Assembly: GCF_003755185.1 (NCBI RefSeq)
Contig: NZ_RKIC01000013.1
Coordinates: 1-64,000 of the forward strand
From: Frigoribacterium sp. PhB24
GTDB taxonomy: Bacteria; Actinomycetota; Actinomycetes; Actinomycetales; Microbacteriaceae
Direction of reading: 5' to 3'
Length of the DNA: 64,000 nt
Part shown: piece after piece, positions 25,232 to 32,322 of the stretch
Numbering within the stretch: the stretch's first letter is position 1
How the letters are laid out: every line of letters begins with the position of its first letter
The notes under the pieces: generated by a model
What the model was told of the DNA's origin: nothing
What the model saw: the letters and a program-made list of their open reading frames with translations, nothing else
Databases searched by the model: none
Made by a program: the position numbers and the translations under genes

Positions 25232-26317
25232 TTACTTCGTCAGGGTCGACACCAGCGAGTCGACGTAGGCGGTCATCGCGGCGGGGCCCCCGAACATCCA
25301 GATGCCGTCGTCGAGGCGGTGCACGTCACCGGACTGCACGAACGGCAGCGACGTCCACACGGCGTTCGAGGCGAGCGACACCGCGAACGGGTCGTCGGCA
25401 CCGGCGGCCGTGTTGTCGATGTAGAGGAACCGCACGTCGGCCGGCAGCTGCGTCAGGCCCTCGACGTCGGTCGTGGCGAGGCCGTACGCCTCGTCGCCCT
25501 CGACGGTCCAGGCGTTGGTGAGGCCGAGCTCTTCGGTGACGTCGGCGACGAGCGAGCCCTGTGCGTAGGGGCGGATGCTGACCTGACCGGCGTCGACGTA
25601 GCCGTCGGCGAAGGCGAACGGCGTGCCGGCGAGCCCGGCGTCGGCGAGGGCCTGCTTGCCCGACGCGACGGCGTCGGTGAACTGCTTCTTGACCTCGGTC
25701 GCCTTGTCTTCGGTGCCGGTCGCCTTGGCGATGAGGTCGAGGTTGTCCATGCTGTGCTCGATCTGACGCGAGGCGTCGGCCGAGGTGACCTGCAGCACGG
25801 GAGCGATCTCCTTCAGCTGCGTCACGGCGTCGGCGCTCAGGCCGTCGGTCGCGACGATCAGGTCGGGTGCGAGCGACGCGACGGTGTCGAGGCTCGGCTC
25901 GCCGCGGGTGCCGATGTCGGTCGGCTCGTTGGTCAGCGGCACGGCCGAGTCCCACTCGGTGTACCCCTTCACGTCGGCGACGCCCACGGGCTCGACGCCG
26001 AGGGCGACGAGGTCCTCGACGACGTTCCACTCGGTGCCGACGACCGTGGTCGCCGGGCCGTCGAGGGTGATCTCGGCCCCCGTGCCGTCGGTCAGGGTGA
26101 TCTGCTCGCCGCTGCCCGAGCTCGAGCCGGCGTCGGCCGACTCGGTGGTGCCGCAGCCGGCGAGGGTCAGGGCCGCGGCGGCCGCGAGGGCGGTCACGGT
26201 CAGCAGTCGGCGGGCCGCGGGACGGCGGGCCGGGGTGCCGGAGGCGGGGCCACCGGAGGTCGGGGTGTAGCGGGGCGTCGTGGACGGGCGCTGGGTCACA
26301 GGTGGTGTCTCTCTCAT
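25232..26317 (-). CDS. Siderophore ABC transporter substrate-binding lipoprotein (system 2)
   Basis: A 361-residue protein with a long N-terminal hydrophilic stretch of about 35 residues, a hydrophobic signal and lipobox LAGC, a Ser/Gly linker, then a FecB-like two-lobe domain (TVVGTEWNVVEDLVALGVEPVG, FLYIDNTAAG). The first ATG overlaps the ATPase stop (ATGA), so it is translationally coupled; a GTG seven codons on is an alternative. It should deliver a ferric siderophore to the fused permease. Confidence 0.9.
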   Translation of the reverse strand: MRETPPVTQRPSTTPRYTPTSGGPASGTPARRPAARRLLTVTALAAAAALTLAGCGTTESADAGSSSGSGEQITLTDGTGAEITLDGPATTVVGTEWNVVEDLVALGVEPVGVADVKGYTEWDSAVPLTNEPTDIGTRGEPSLDTVASLAPDLIVATDGLSADAVTQLKEIAPVLQVTSADASRQIEHSMDNLDLIAKATGTEDKATEVKKQFTDAVASGKQALADAGLAGTPFAFADGYVDAGQVSIRPYAQGSLVADVTEELGLTNAWTVEGDEAYGLATTDVEGLTQLPADVRFLYIDNTAAGADDPFAVSLASNAVWTSLPFVQSGDVHRLDDGIWMFGGPAAMTAYVDSLVSTLTK

Positions 26318-27273
26318 CGGACGGGCGTCTCGGCCCGGCTGTGGTGTCGGCCGATCGCGCGGGTGCGCAGGTGGCCGGTGGTGGGGTCGGTGTCGACGTC
26401 GATGCGGATGCCCCAGACGTCGGTCAGGAGGCGCGGTGTCAGCACGTCGACGGGGTCGCCCTCGGCGACGATGCGGCCCTCGCTCAGCACGACGATGCGG
26501 TCGGCGAGCGCGGCGGCCTGGTCGAGGTCGTGCAGGACGACGCCGACCGCGATGCGGCCCGAGTCGGCCAGGTCGCGCACCAGGTCGAGCAGTTCGACCT
26601 GGTAGCGCAGGTCGAGGTAGGTCGTGGGCTCGTCGAGCAGCAGCACCCCCGTGTCTTGCGCGAGGCAACTGGCGAGCCAGACGCGCTGCAGCTGGCCGCC
26701 CGAGAGCTGGTCCACGCCGCGGTCGGCGAGGTCGGCGACGCCGGTCAGCTCGAGCGCCCGGTCGACGGCGGCGGGACCGTCGGGGTCGGAACGCCCCCAG
26801 CGGCCGCGGTGCGGGTAGCGGCCGAACTCGACGACGTCGCGCACGCCGAGGCCGCCGGGGGTCGGGCGCCCCTGCGTCAGCAGCGCGACGCGCCGGGCGA
26901 ACTGCCGCAGCGACAGCTCGAACCCGTCGAGGGTCTCGCCCGGGCCCGCACCCTCGCTCGCGTCGGGCCGGTCGAGTGGTCCCGAATCGTCCTTCCCGTG
27001 CGCACGAACGACGTTTTCGGACCACTCGACTCTCGCAGGAGGCGCGGCGAGGGTCAGCGAACCCGTCCGTGGCTTCTGCAGGCGGGCGAGGGTGCGCAGC
27101 AGGGTCGACTTGCCGCTGCCGTTCGGGCCGACGAGGGCCGTGACGCAGCCGGGACGCAGCTCGAGACGGGCGCCGCGGACGACGTCGACGCCGTCGTAGG
27201 CGACCGAGACGTCGTCGGCGCGGAGGGCGGCCGAGGCGGATGCGGTGGCCGCGGCGGGCAGGTCGGTGGTCAC
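26314..27273 (-). CDS. Siderophore ABC transporter ATPase with a repeat-derived insertion (system 2)
   Basis: A 319-residue ATPase, about 40 residues longer than the system 1 protein. Walker A is GPNGSGKST (49-57), Q-loop Gln134, signature LSGGQLQRVW, Walker B LLLDEPTTYLD, switch LHDLDQ. After GSLTL (residues 71-75) the sequence normally continues with DGFELSLRQ; here about 40 residues intervene (roughly 76-115), including RVEWSENVVRAHGKDDSGPL. They are encoded by a 60-bp palindromic repeat plus a copy of AGGAGGCGCG. All catalytic motifs survive, so the ATPase is probably active with a surface loop added. The GTG start lies five bases downstream of an iron box. Confidence 0.9.
   Translation of the reverse strand: MTTDLPAAATASASAALRADDVSVAYDGVDVVRGARLELRPGCVTALVGPNGSGKSTLLRTLARLQKPRTGSLTLAAPPARVEWSENVVRAHGKDDSGPLDRPDASEGAGPGETLDGFELSLRQFARRVALLTQGRPTPGGLGVRDVVEFGRYPHRGRWGRSDPDGPAAVDRALELTGVADLADRGVDQLSGGQLQRVWLASCLAQDTGVLLLDEPTTYLDLRYQVELLDLVRDLADSGRIAVGVVLHDLDQAAALADRIVVLSEGRIVAEGDPVDVLTPRLLTDVWGIRIDVDTDPTTGHLRTRAIGRHHSRAETPVR
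26971..27030. repeat. 60-bp palindromic repeat inside an ABC ATPase gene
   Basis: GTCGAGTGGTCCCGAA and TTCGGACCACTCGAC bound an element of exactly 60 bases (20 codons) that is read in frame. The ends are the same as in the elements at 21408 and 21887. A copy of AGGAGGCGCG starts seven bases beyond. Confidence 0.92.
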
Positions 27274-27277
27274 GGGT

Positions 27278-27296
27278 TTAGGTTAGCCTAACCTCA
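27278..27296. promoter_or_regulatory. DtxR/IdeR iron box, near-perfect
   Basis: TTAGGTTAGCCTAACCTCA matches the consensus TTAGGTTAGSCTAACCTAA at 18 of 19 positions. It lies directly upstream of the GTG of the system 2 operon (27273), so iron repression of that operon is expected. The beta-lactamase gene diverging at 27370 starts 74 bases away on the other side and could also be affected. Confidence 0.92.
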
Positions 27297-27369
27297 CCCC
27301 GGTGCCGCAACCCGGCCTCTCGACGTCGAGCCGACCCGCGCCTCCCGGGGCATCGGCGAGACTGGACCG

Positions 27370-28329
27370 ATGACCTCACGGACGACGACCCTCCTGACCG
27401 CCGCCGCCCTCGGCCTGGGCCTGGGCCTCGGCCTCGCCGCCTGCTCGACGCCCGGGGCGCCGGCACCCACCCCGAGCGCGAGCGACACGCCGGTCCCCCT
27501 GCCCAGCCCGATCGCCGCGCCCGACCTCGCGACGCCCGAGGTCGAGGCCGCCCTGACCGACCTCGAGACGCGGTACGACGCACGGATCGGCCTGAGCGTG
27601 CTCGACACCGGCTCGGGCGCGACCCTCGACCACCGCGCTGACGAACGCTTCGGCTACGCGTCGAGCCTCAAGGCGTTCGCCGCGGCGGCCCTGCTCGACG
27701 CGACCGACGACGCCGCCCTCGACCGCGTCGTCACCTGGACCCAGGCCGATGTCGACGCCGCCGGGTACTCGCCGCTGACCAGCGAGCACGTCACCGACGG
27801 GCTGCCGCTGCGACAGCTGGCCGAGGCGGCCGTGCGGCAGAGCGACAACACGGCGCTGAACCTCGTGCTGACCGAGCTCGGCGGCCCCGCGGGGCTCGAC
27901 GCCGCCCTCGCCGCGCAGGGCGACGACGTGACCGACGTCGTCCACTCCGAGCCCGAGCTCAACACGCTGACCCCGGGCAGCACGGCCGACACGACCACGC
28001 CCGCGGCCTTCACGGCGACCCTCGCCCGCGTCACGGACGGCGACTGGCTCGAAGCCGACGACCGCGCCACCCTGCTCGAGTGGATGTCGGGCAACGCCAC
28101 CGGCGACACCCTGATCCGCGCCGGAGCCCCCGACGGCTGGCAGGTCGCCGACAAGTCCGGAGGCGCGGGCGGCATCCGCAACGACGTCGCGATTGTGGTC
28201 CCCCCGTCGGGCGACCCCGTGGTCATCTCGGTGCTCACCACGCGCAACGACCCCGCCGCGAAGTACGACGACGCCCTCGTCGCCGAGGCCGCCCGCATCG
28301 CCCTCGCCGCCGTCGCCGCCGCTCGCTGA
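27370..28329 (+). CDS. Class A beta-lactamase lipoprotein
   Basis: A 319-residue lipoprotein with lipobox LAAC (Cys25) and a proline/threonine linker. The catalytic motifs are all present: SSLK (Ser98, Lys101), SDN (158-160), the omega-loop EPELN (Glu194, Asn198) and KSG (262-264). It should hydrolyse beta-lactams outside the membrane while staying anchored. The sequence after KSG is coded by GGAGGCGCGGGCGGC, a near copy of the interspersed word, giving GGAGG where other enzymes vary. No RBS is evident; a TAAC-type AT-rich promoter region is shared with the iron box. Confidence 0.9.
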   Translation: MTSRTTTLLTAAALGLGLGLGLAACSTPGAPAPTPSASDTPVPLPSPIAAPDLATPEVEAALTDLETRYDARIGLSVLDTGSGATLDHRADERFGYASSLKAFAAAALLDATDDAALDRVVTWTQADVDAAGYSPLTSEHVTDGLPLRQLAEAAVRQSDNTALNLVLTELGGPAGLDAALAAQGDDVTDVVHSEPELNTLTPGSTADTTTPAAFTATLARVTDGDWLEADDRATLLEWMSGNATGDTLIRAGAPDGWQVADKSGGAGGIRNDVAIVVPPSGDPVVISVLTTRNDPAAKYDDALVAEAARIALAAVAAAR

Positions 28330-28344
28330 CCCGACGAGGCCCCT

Positions 28345-28594
28345 CGATGCCAGTCCAGTCGAGCGCCGCGGTGACCCGTTCCGCCGTGGGCAACGCCTGG
28401 CGCTCGGCTTCGGGCAGCGAGTCGTCCGTGTAGGTCGACACGGCGAGAGCGGATGCGGTGTGCCCGAGCGCATGGCGGACCGTGTGGTCGTTCCGGCCGC
28501 CGCAGATCAGGATTCCCCCGGTGGGACGGTGGAAGTCACGCCGCATGGTGTCGTCGACGACGGCGACGTAGAAGCCGAGCCGGCCGGCACCTCC
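28345..28594 (-). pseudogene. Fragment of a DUF1016/YhcG-type PDDEXK nuclease
   Basis: Read on the minus strand, GRLGFYVAVVDDTMRRDFH and then GGILICGGRNDHTVRHALG, AVSTYTDDSLPEAERQALP match the C-terminal part of DUF1016 (YhcG-like) proteins. Everything upstream is missing: the frame begins at a degenerate AGGAGG copy and a degenerate palindrome (28615-28674). No native stop remains; the frame runs on into the antisense of the beta-lactamase gene. An ATG at 28546 could start a short product but I read this as a relic. Confidence 0.65.
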
Positions 28595-28614
28595 TGACCC
28601 GCGTCGCGTGTCGC

Positions 28615-28674
28615 GCCCGAGTGGGCAGGAACGGCGCGTCGACTCGGCAGGGAGGACATCTCCTGCCCCGTGGC
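28615..28674. repeat. Degenerate palindromic repeat, GAGTGGGCAGG family
   Basis: CCGAGTGGGCAGGAACGGCG opens as in the intact copies, and ACATCTCCTGCCCCG closes it with several mismatches. It marks the edge where the DUF1016 relic loses its coding sequence. Confidence 0.6.
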
Positions 28675-28696
28675 GCCGAGGTCGGCGGAGGCGGGG

Positions 28697-28981
28697 CTAG
28701 CGAGCGTTCCACGAGGCGCGCACGACGGTGTCGAGGGCGCTCGAGAGGTCGGTGCACCACCAGCGGCGTTCGGGGGCTGCGGTGAGGGTGAGCTCGTAGC
28801 CCGCTTCCGTCCGTGCGACCGTGCCGACGACGACGAGGGCACCGCGTTCGGACCGACGGACGTCCACGACGCGCCAGCGACCGCGCCCGACGACGTCGAG
28901 CCGCAGGTCGAGTGCGCTGGCCACGGGCCCACGCCCCCGCCAGGCCGTGCCCGACCGCGATCCGCCACCCTCGATGAGCAT
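28697..28981 (-). CDS. Hypothetical protein, 94 residues
   Basis: A small basic protein with a beta-rich pattern (RWRVVDVRRSERGALVVVGTVAR) and a WW near the C-terminus. ATG 28981 is chosen because GAGAGG lies six bases upstream and the longer frame to 29107 is low-complexity. No family is recognised. It stands alone, divergent from the glutaminase gene. Confidence 0.55.
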   Translation of the reverse strand: MLIEGGGSRSGTAWRGRGPVASALDLRLDVVGRGRWRVVDVRRSERGALVVVGTVARTEAGYELTLTAAPERRWWCTDLSSALDTVVRASWNAR

Positions 28982-29169
28982 CGTCGCCTCTCTCGCGGCC
29001 CGCCCCTGCGCGGTCCGACGGGGTGCACGGTAGACACCCGACCTGACAACGCGCGGGGTTGACGACGGGGGCCCAGCGTGCTCCTCGTCCCCCGGCGCGT
29101 ACCCCACCCGACCGCCGGCGACGGGTCGTGGGCCCGGACGCAGGGGCCTCCGCCTGTCAGGGTGGAGGA

Positions 29170-30108
29170 ATGCCGTCCCCCACCCCGTCGTCCGACGCCG
29201 CGTCCCTCGAGGCCCTGCGCGCCTCCGTCCTGTCGACCCGAGGAGGCGCGGTGGACGACAGCATCCCCCAGCTCGCCGAGGCGGACCCCGAGCTGTTCGG
29301 GGTCGCCGTGGCGCGGCCCACCGGCGAGGTGGTCGCGGCCGGCGACTCCGGTCACGCGTTCTCGATCCAGTCGGCGGTCAAGCCGTTCCTCTTCGCGCTC
29401 GCCCTCGCCGACACCGGCGGAGCGGCGCTCGACGCGGTCGGCATCGAGCCGACCGGCGAGGCGTTCGACGCGATCAAGCTCGAGGGCGGCACCGGGCGGC
29501 CGCCGAACCCGATGGTCAACGCCGGAGCCCTGCTCACGGCGAACCTGGTCGACGGCGACACCTGCGACGAGCGCACGGCGCGCATCCTGGCGGGCCTCGG
29601 AGCCTTCGCGGGGCGCGAGGTCGACTACGACCGCGAGGTCAGCGAGTCGGAACAGCTGCACGGTGACCGCAACCACGCGCTGGCGCACCTGATGCGGTCG
29701 GAGGGCACGCTGGACCGCTCGGCCGACGACGCCGTCGCGCTCTATGCGCGGGCCTGCTCAGTGCTGGTCGACACCGAGGCCCTGGCCGTCATGGGCGCGA
29801 CGCTCGCGTTCGGCGGTCGCAACCCGGTGACGGGCGAGCAGGTCGTCGGCGCCCGCGTCGCCCGCGACGTGGTGTCGGTCATGGCGACCTGCGGCGTCTA
29901 CGACGGGTCGGGCCGCTGGATGCGCGGCGTCGGCGTCCCGGCGAAGTCGAGCGTGTCGGGCGCGATCGTCCTGTCGGCACCGAACCGGCTCGGGGCGGCG
30001 GTGTTCAGCCCGCCGATCGACGAACAGGGGACGAGCGTCCGCGGTGCCGAACTGAGCCGCCGGCTGAGCGACGAGCACGACCTGCACTCGTTCGGCTTCG
30101 GCGGCTAA
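29170..30108 (+). CDS. glsA: Glutaminase
   Basis: A 312-residue cytoplasmic enzyme of the serine-dependent glutaminase family (PF04960), which converts glutamine to glutamate and ammonia. The catalytic SxxK lies in SIQSAVKPF. Family blocks NPMVNAGALL, ESEQLHGDRNHALAHLM and CSVLVDTEALAVMGATLAFGG are conserved. Length is normal. The ATG is preceded directly by GGTGGAGGA. An early segment encoded by AGGAGGCGCG (RGGAV) falls before the domain proper. Confidence 0.93.
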   Translation: MPSPTPSSDAASLEALRASVLSTRGGAVDDSIPQLAEADPELFGVAVARPTGEVVAAGDSGHAFSIQSAVKPFLFALALADTGGAALDAVGIEPTGEAFDAIKLEGGTGRPPNPMVNAGALLTANLVDGDTCDERTARILAGLGAFAGREVDYDREVSESEQLHGDRNHALAHLMRSEGTLDRSADDAVALYARACSVLVDTEALAVMGATLAFGGRNPVTGEQVVGARVARDVVSVMATCGVYDGSGRWMRGVGVPAKSSVSGAIVLSAPNRLGAAVFSPPIDEQGTSVRGAELSRRLSDEHDLHSFGFGG

Positions 30109-30113
30109 CACGA

Positions 30114-30164
30114 TCGAGGCCCCCGGTGGGCATCCTGGAAACAGGAGCCGACCAGGGGCCTCGA
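30114..30164. terminator. Bidirectional hairpin between convergent genes
   Basis: TCGAGGCCCC pairs with GGGGCCTCGA, and an inner TCCTG-GAAA-CAGGA hairpin stacks inside. It begins six bases after the glutaminase stop and ends 17 bases before the end of the convergent gene. Confidence 0.6.
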
Positions 30165-30181
30165 CGGGCCCGAGGCCGGAC

Positions 30182-30637
30182 TCAGGCCTGGACGTCTCCG
30201 CGCCAGGCGCCGTCGACGTTGCCCTCGCGCTCGATGAACTCCTTGAAGTTCTTGAGGTCCTTCTTGATGGCGTGGTTGTCGGCGCCGAGCGTGCCGCCGA
30301 CCTTCTCGAGGAAGCCCTCGGGGGTCCAATCGATCTGCACCGTGAGGCGCGTCTCGGTGTCGCTCAGCTTGTGGAACGTGATGACGCCAGCGTGGTCGAC
30401 CTCGCCGCCCGTGCTGTTCCAGGCGACGCGCTCGTCGGGGTGCTGCTCGGTGATCTCGGCCTCGAAGGTCTTCTCGACCGGTCCGACCTTGACCTTCCAC
30501 ACCGTGAGGGTGGGGGTGGTCTGGGTGATCGACTCGACCTCGTCGAGGAACTTCGGGAACGACTCGAACTGGGTCCACTGGTTGTAGGCGACGCTGACGG
30601 GAACGTTGACGTCGATGGTCTCGATGGCCTGTGCCAT
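30182..30637 (-). CDS. SRPBCC-family (polyketide cyclase-like) protein
   Basis: A 151-residue helix-grip protein. It opens with IDVNVPVSVAYNQWTQFESFPKF, the standard SRPBCC start with a hydrophobic ligand pocket, and has ITFHKLSDTETRLTVQIDW in the second half. Such proteins bind lipids or hydrophobic ligands; no ligand can be assigned. Strong Shine-Dalgarno AAGGAGT seven bases before the ATG. Base composition is less GC-biased than neighbours, in keeping with high expression. Confidence 0.85.
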   Translation of the reverse strand: MAQAIETIDVNVPVSVAYNQWTQFESFPKFLDEVESITQTTPTLTVWKVKVGPVEKTFEAEITEQHPDERVAWNSTGGEVDHAGVITFHKLSDTETRLTVQIDWTPEGFLEKVGGTLGADNHAIKKDLKNFKEFIEREGNVDGAWRGDVQA

Positions 30638-30835
30638 GGTGCACTCCTTGCTGACGGTGTTCAGAATTTCCGGGCGACGCCGAGTCGGCGTCGTGCCCTG
30701 TCGTGAACGGTAGGAGGCGCGGGTCGGCTTCGCCCACGTGCGGAGGCAACGGTCAGGTGACGGGTGACGCCGCCGACCGTGGGGCCTCACACTACTCGCG
30801 TGCCTGGTCCGACATCGTCACGACGGTTCTCCTGC

Positions 30836-31417
30836 TCATCGGCGTCGGTCTCGGAGTTCGTCCTGGATCTCGAGCTTGCGATGCTGTGACCTCAGGCGGT
30901 CGAGGAAGTCGGCCACGGCCGAGACCTCGTCGGGGAAGGCATGCAGGCTCCGTTCCTCCACGGCAGCTCGTTCGTCGACGAAGAAGGTGCTCCACACACC
31001 GTCGCGTCGGGCCACGGCGAGACAGTCCGAGCGGCTGAGGTACACGTCACCGAGAGCGACGCGGAATCGGTCCAGGCCCTCCGCCTCCATCTGCGCAGGC
31101 AGCGACGCGAGGTCGGTCATCGGGGTCCGCGACCGGTCGCGCTCGAGGTCGCGCTCACGGTGCAGGTCACGGAGTAGCCCCTTCAGCCGGAGGAGGACGA
31201 GGAAGTCCTCGAGGGCGTCGGACTCGCTCGGGTAGGTCCGCACGCTCTCGTCGACGACCGTCGCGCGCTCGTCGGTGGAGAAGGTCACCCAGGCACCGTC
31301 GCGTCGGGCGACGACGAGGCAGTCCGTGCTGTTCGCGTGGTCACCGTCGATGACGTGTCCCAGGCCGCCGAGGCCCTCTGCCGCCATGACGGCGTGCACC
31401 GATTCGATCGTCGCCAT
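30836..31417 (-). CDS. Two candidate immunity domains fused in one frame
   Basis: A 193-residue protein made of two copies of the small domain found in the genes upstream. Copy one (residues 1-99) has CLVVARRDGAWVTFSTDERA; copy two begins at an internal Met (100) and has CLAVARRDGVWSTFFVDERA. Each ends in a leucine- and arginine-rich helix. There is no stop between them, so either it is a true fusion or the internal ATG is also used. It is the last member of an array downstream of a TNT-type toxin, hence the immunity suggestion, which is inference from position and duplication. Confidence 0.6.
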   Translation of the reverse strand: MATIESVHAVMAAEGLGGLGHVIDGDHANSTDCLVVARRDGAWVTFSTDERATVVDESVRTYPSESDALEDFLVLLRLKGLLRDLHRERDLERDRSRTPMTDLASLPAQMEAEGLDRFRVALGDVYLSRSDCLAVARRDGVWSTFFVDERAAVEERSLHAFPDEVSAVADFLDRLRSQHRKLEIQDELRDRRR

Positions 31418-31418
31418 G

Positions 31419-31625
31419 TCAGGCCCTCCCCGATCTGTCGTCTTGCGACGCCCGCCACGTCTCGTGGGCGAGCCTGTTCTTCTCCCTGATGCGCGACATG
31501 AGCGCGTCTTCGTCGGCCCTCGGCCTCATGAGACGCAAGAAATCGTCGAGGGCGTCGGAGAGTTCCTCGTAGGTGCGAACGCTGGCCGCCTCGACACCGG
31601 CACGTTCGTCGGTCGAGAACGACGA
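31419..31625 (-). pseudogene. 5'-truncated copy of the immunity-like gene
   Basis: Immediately after the TGA at 31626-31628, and in the same frame, the sequence resumes as SFSTDERAGVEAASVRTYEEL and continues to GRA and a stop. It is very similar to the C-terminal two-thirds of the gene at 31974-32309 in both protein and DNA, but the first 45 or so residues and the start are missing. This looks like a deletion that joined two neighbouring paralogs. Confidence 0.75.
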
Positions 31626-31910
31626 TCAGTCATCGGGCTCCAGGCCTGCGTCGAGGACGGCCCGCAGCTCCTCCAACCGGGCGGCGTTCTGCAACTGGGA
31701 CATGAACTCCGTCACGGCAGAGTGCTCGTCCGGATGCTCGACGAGTGTCAGCTCTTCGACGAGACCTCGTTCGTCGCGCAAGAACGTCACCCACACCCCG
31801 TCGATCTGCCCGATCACCTGCGCGCCCGGGACGTGTCGCGACGTGTCACCGATCAGAAAGTTCAGATGACCGAAACCGGCCGCTTCCACTTCTGCTCGGA
31901 GTCCGTTCAC
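31626..31910 (-). CDS. Candidate immunity protein, divergent paralog
   Basis: A 94-residue acidic protein, GTG start at 31910, with the array's shared core (QIDGVWVTFLRDERGLVEEL, SAVTEFMSQLQ). The GTG overlaps the TGA of a 21-codon upstream frame (MTTVAAPPSPTSD, 31907-31972), so coupling is possible. It is much less similar to its neighbours than they are to each other, as expected if immunity specificities differ. Confidence 0.65.
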   Translation of the reverse strand: MNGLRAEVEAAGFGHLNFLIGDTSRHVPGAQVIGQIDGVWVTFLRDERGLVEELTLVEHPDEHSAVTEFMSQLQNAARLEELRAVLDAGLEPDD

Positions 31911-31973
31911 GTCGGTCGCGCTCCGTCGTCCTCGTCCGAGGTCGGGGACGGCGGTGCTGCAACGGTAGTCATG

Positions 31974-32309
31974 TCAAGCCCCGTCGAGCCGGCCGTTCTG
32001 CGACTGCTGCCACGTTTCGTGGGCGATCCTGTTCTTTTCCCTGATGCGCGACATGAGCGCATCCTCGTCTGCCCTCAGCCGCATGAGACGCAGGAAGTCG
32101 TCCAGAGCGCGGGACAGGTCTTCGTAGGTGCGAATGCTGGTCTCCTCGACACCGGCCCGCTCGTTCGTGGAGAAGGAAGTCCACACGCCATCCTTCTGGG
32201 TGAGGACCAGAGCGTTCGTCGAACTGCCGTGATCGTCTCCGATCACGTAAGGGAATCTGTCGAGCCCTTCGGCCTCGATCGTGGCCACAGCAGCCTCGAG
32301 CGTCGTCAT
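31974..32309 (-). CDS. Candidate immunity protein for the TNT-type toxin
   Basis: A 111-residue protein beginning MTTLEAAVATIEAEGLDRFP, core ALVLTQKDGVWTSFSTNERAG, then a charged helix LRADEDALMSRIREKNR. It starts 13 bases after the toxin stop, the usual place of the cognate immunity gene in polymorphic toxin loci. It resembles actinobacterial small immunity proteins in size and pattern (Imm61-like is possible, not proven). GC content is lower than in the surrounding genome. Confidence 0.7.
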   Translation of the reverse strand: MTTLEAAVATIEAEGLDRFPYVIGDDHGSSTNALVLTQKDGVWTSFSTNERAGVEETSIRTYEDLSRALDDFLRLMRLRADEDALMSRIREKNRIAHETWQQSQNGRLDGA

Positions 32310-32322
32310 GTCGCTTCCGTCC

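Noticed and set aside
31907-31972. A 21-codon frame (MTTVAAPPSPTSD...) before the 31626 gene
   Set aside because: It resembles the first residues of a paralog only in MTT and has no further similarity; too short to call a gene, noted as a possible coupling leader.
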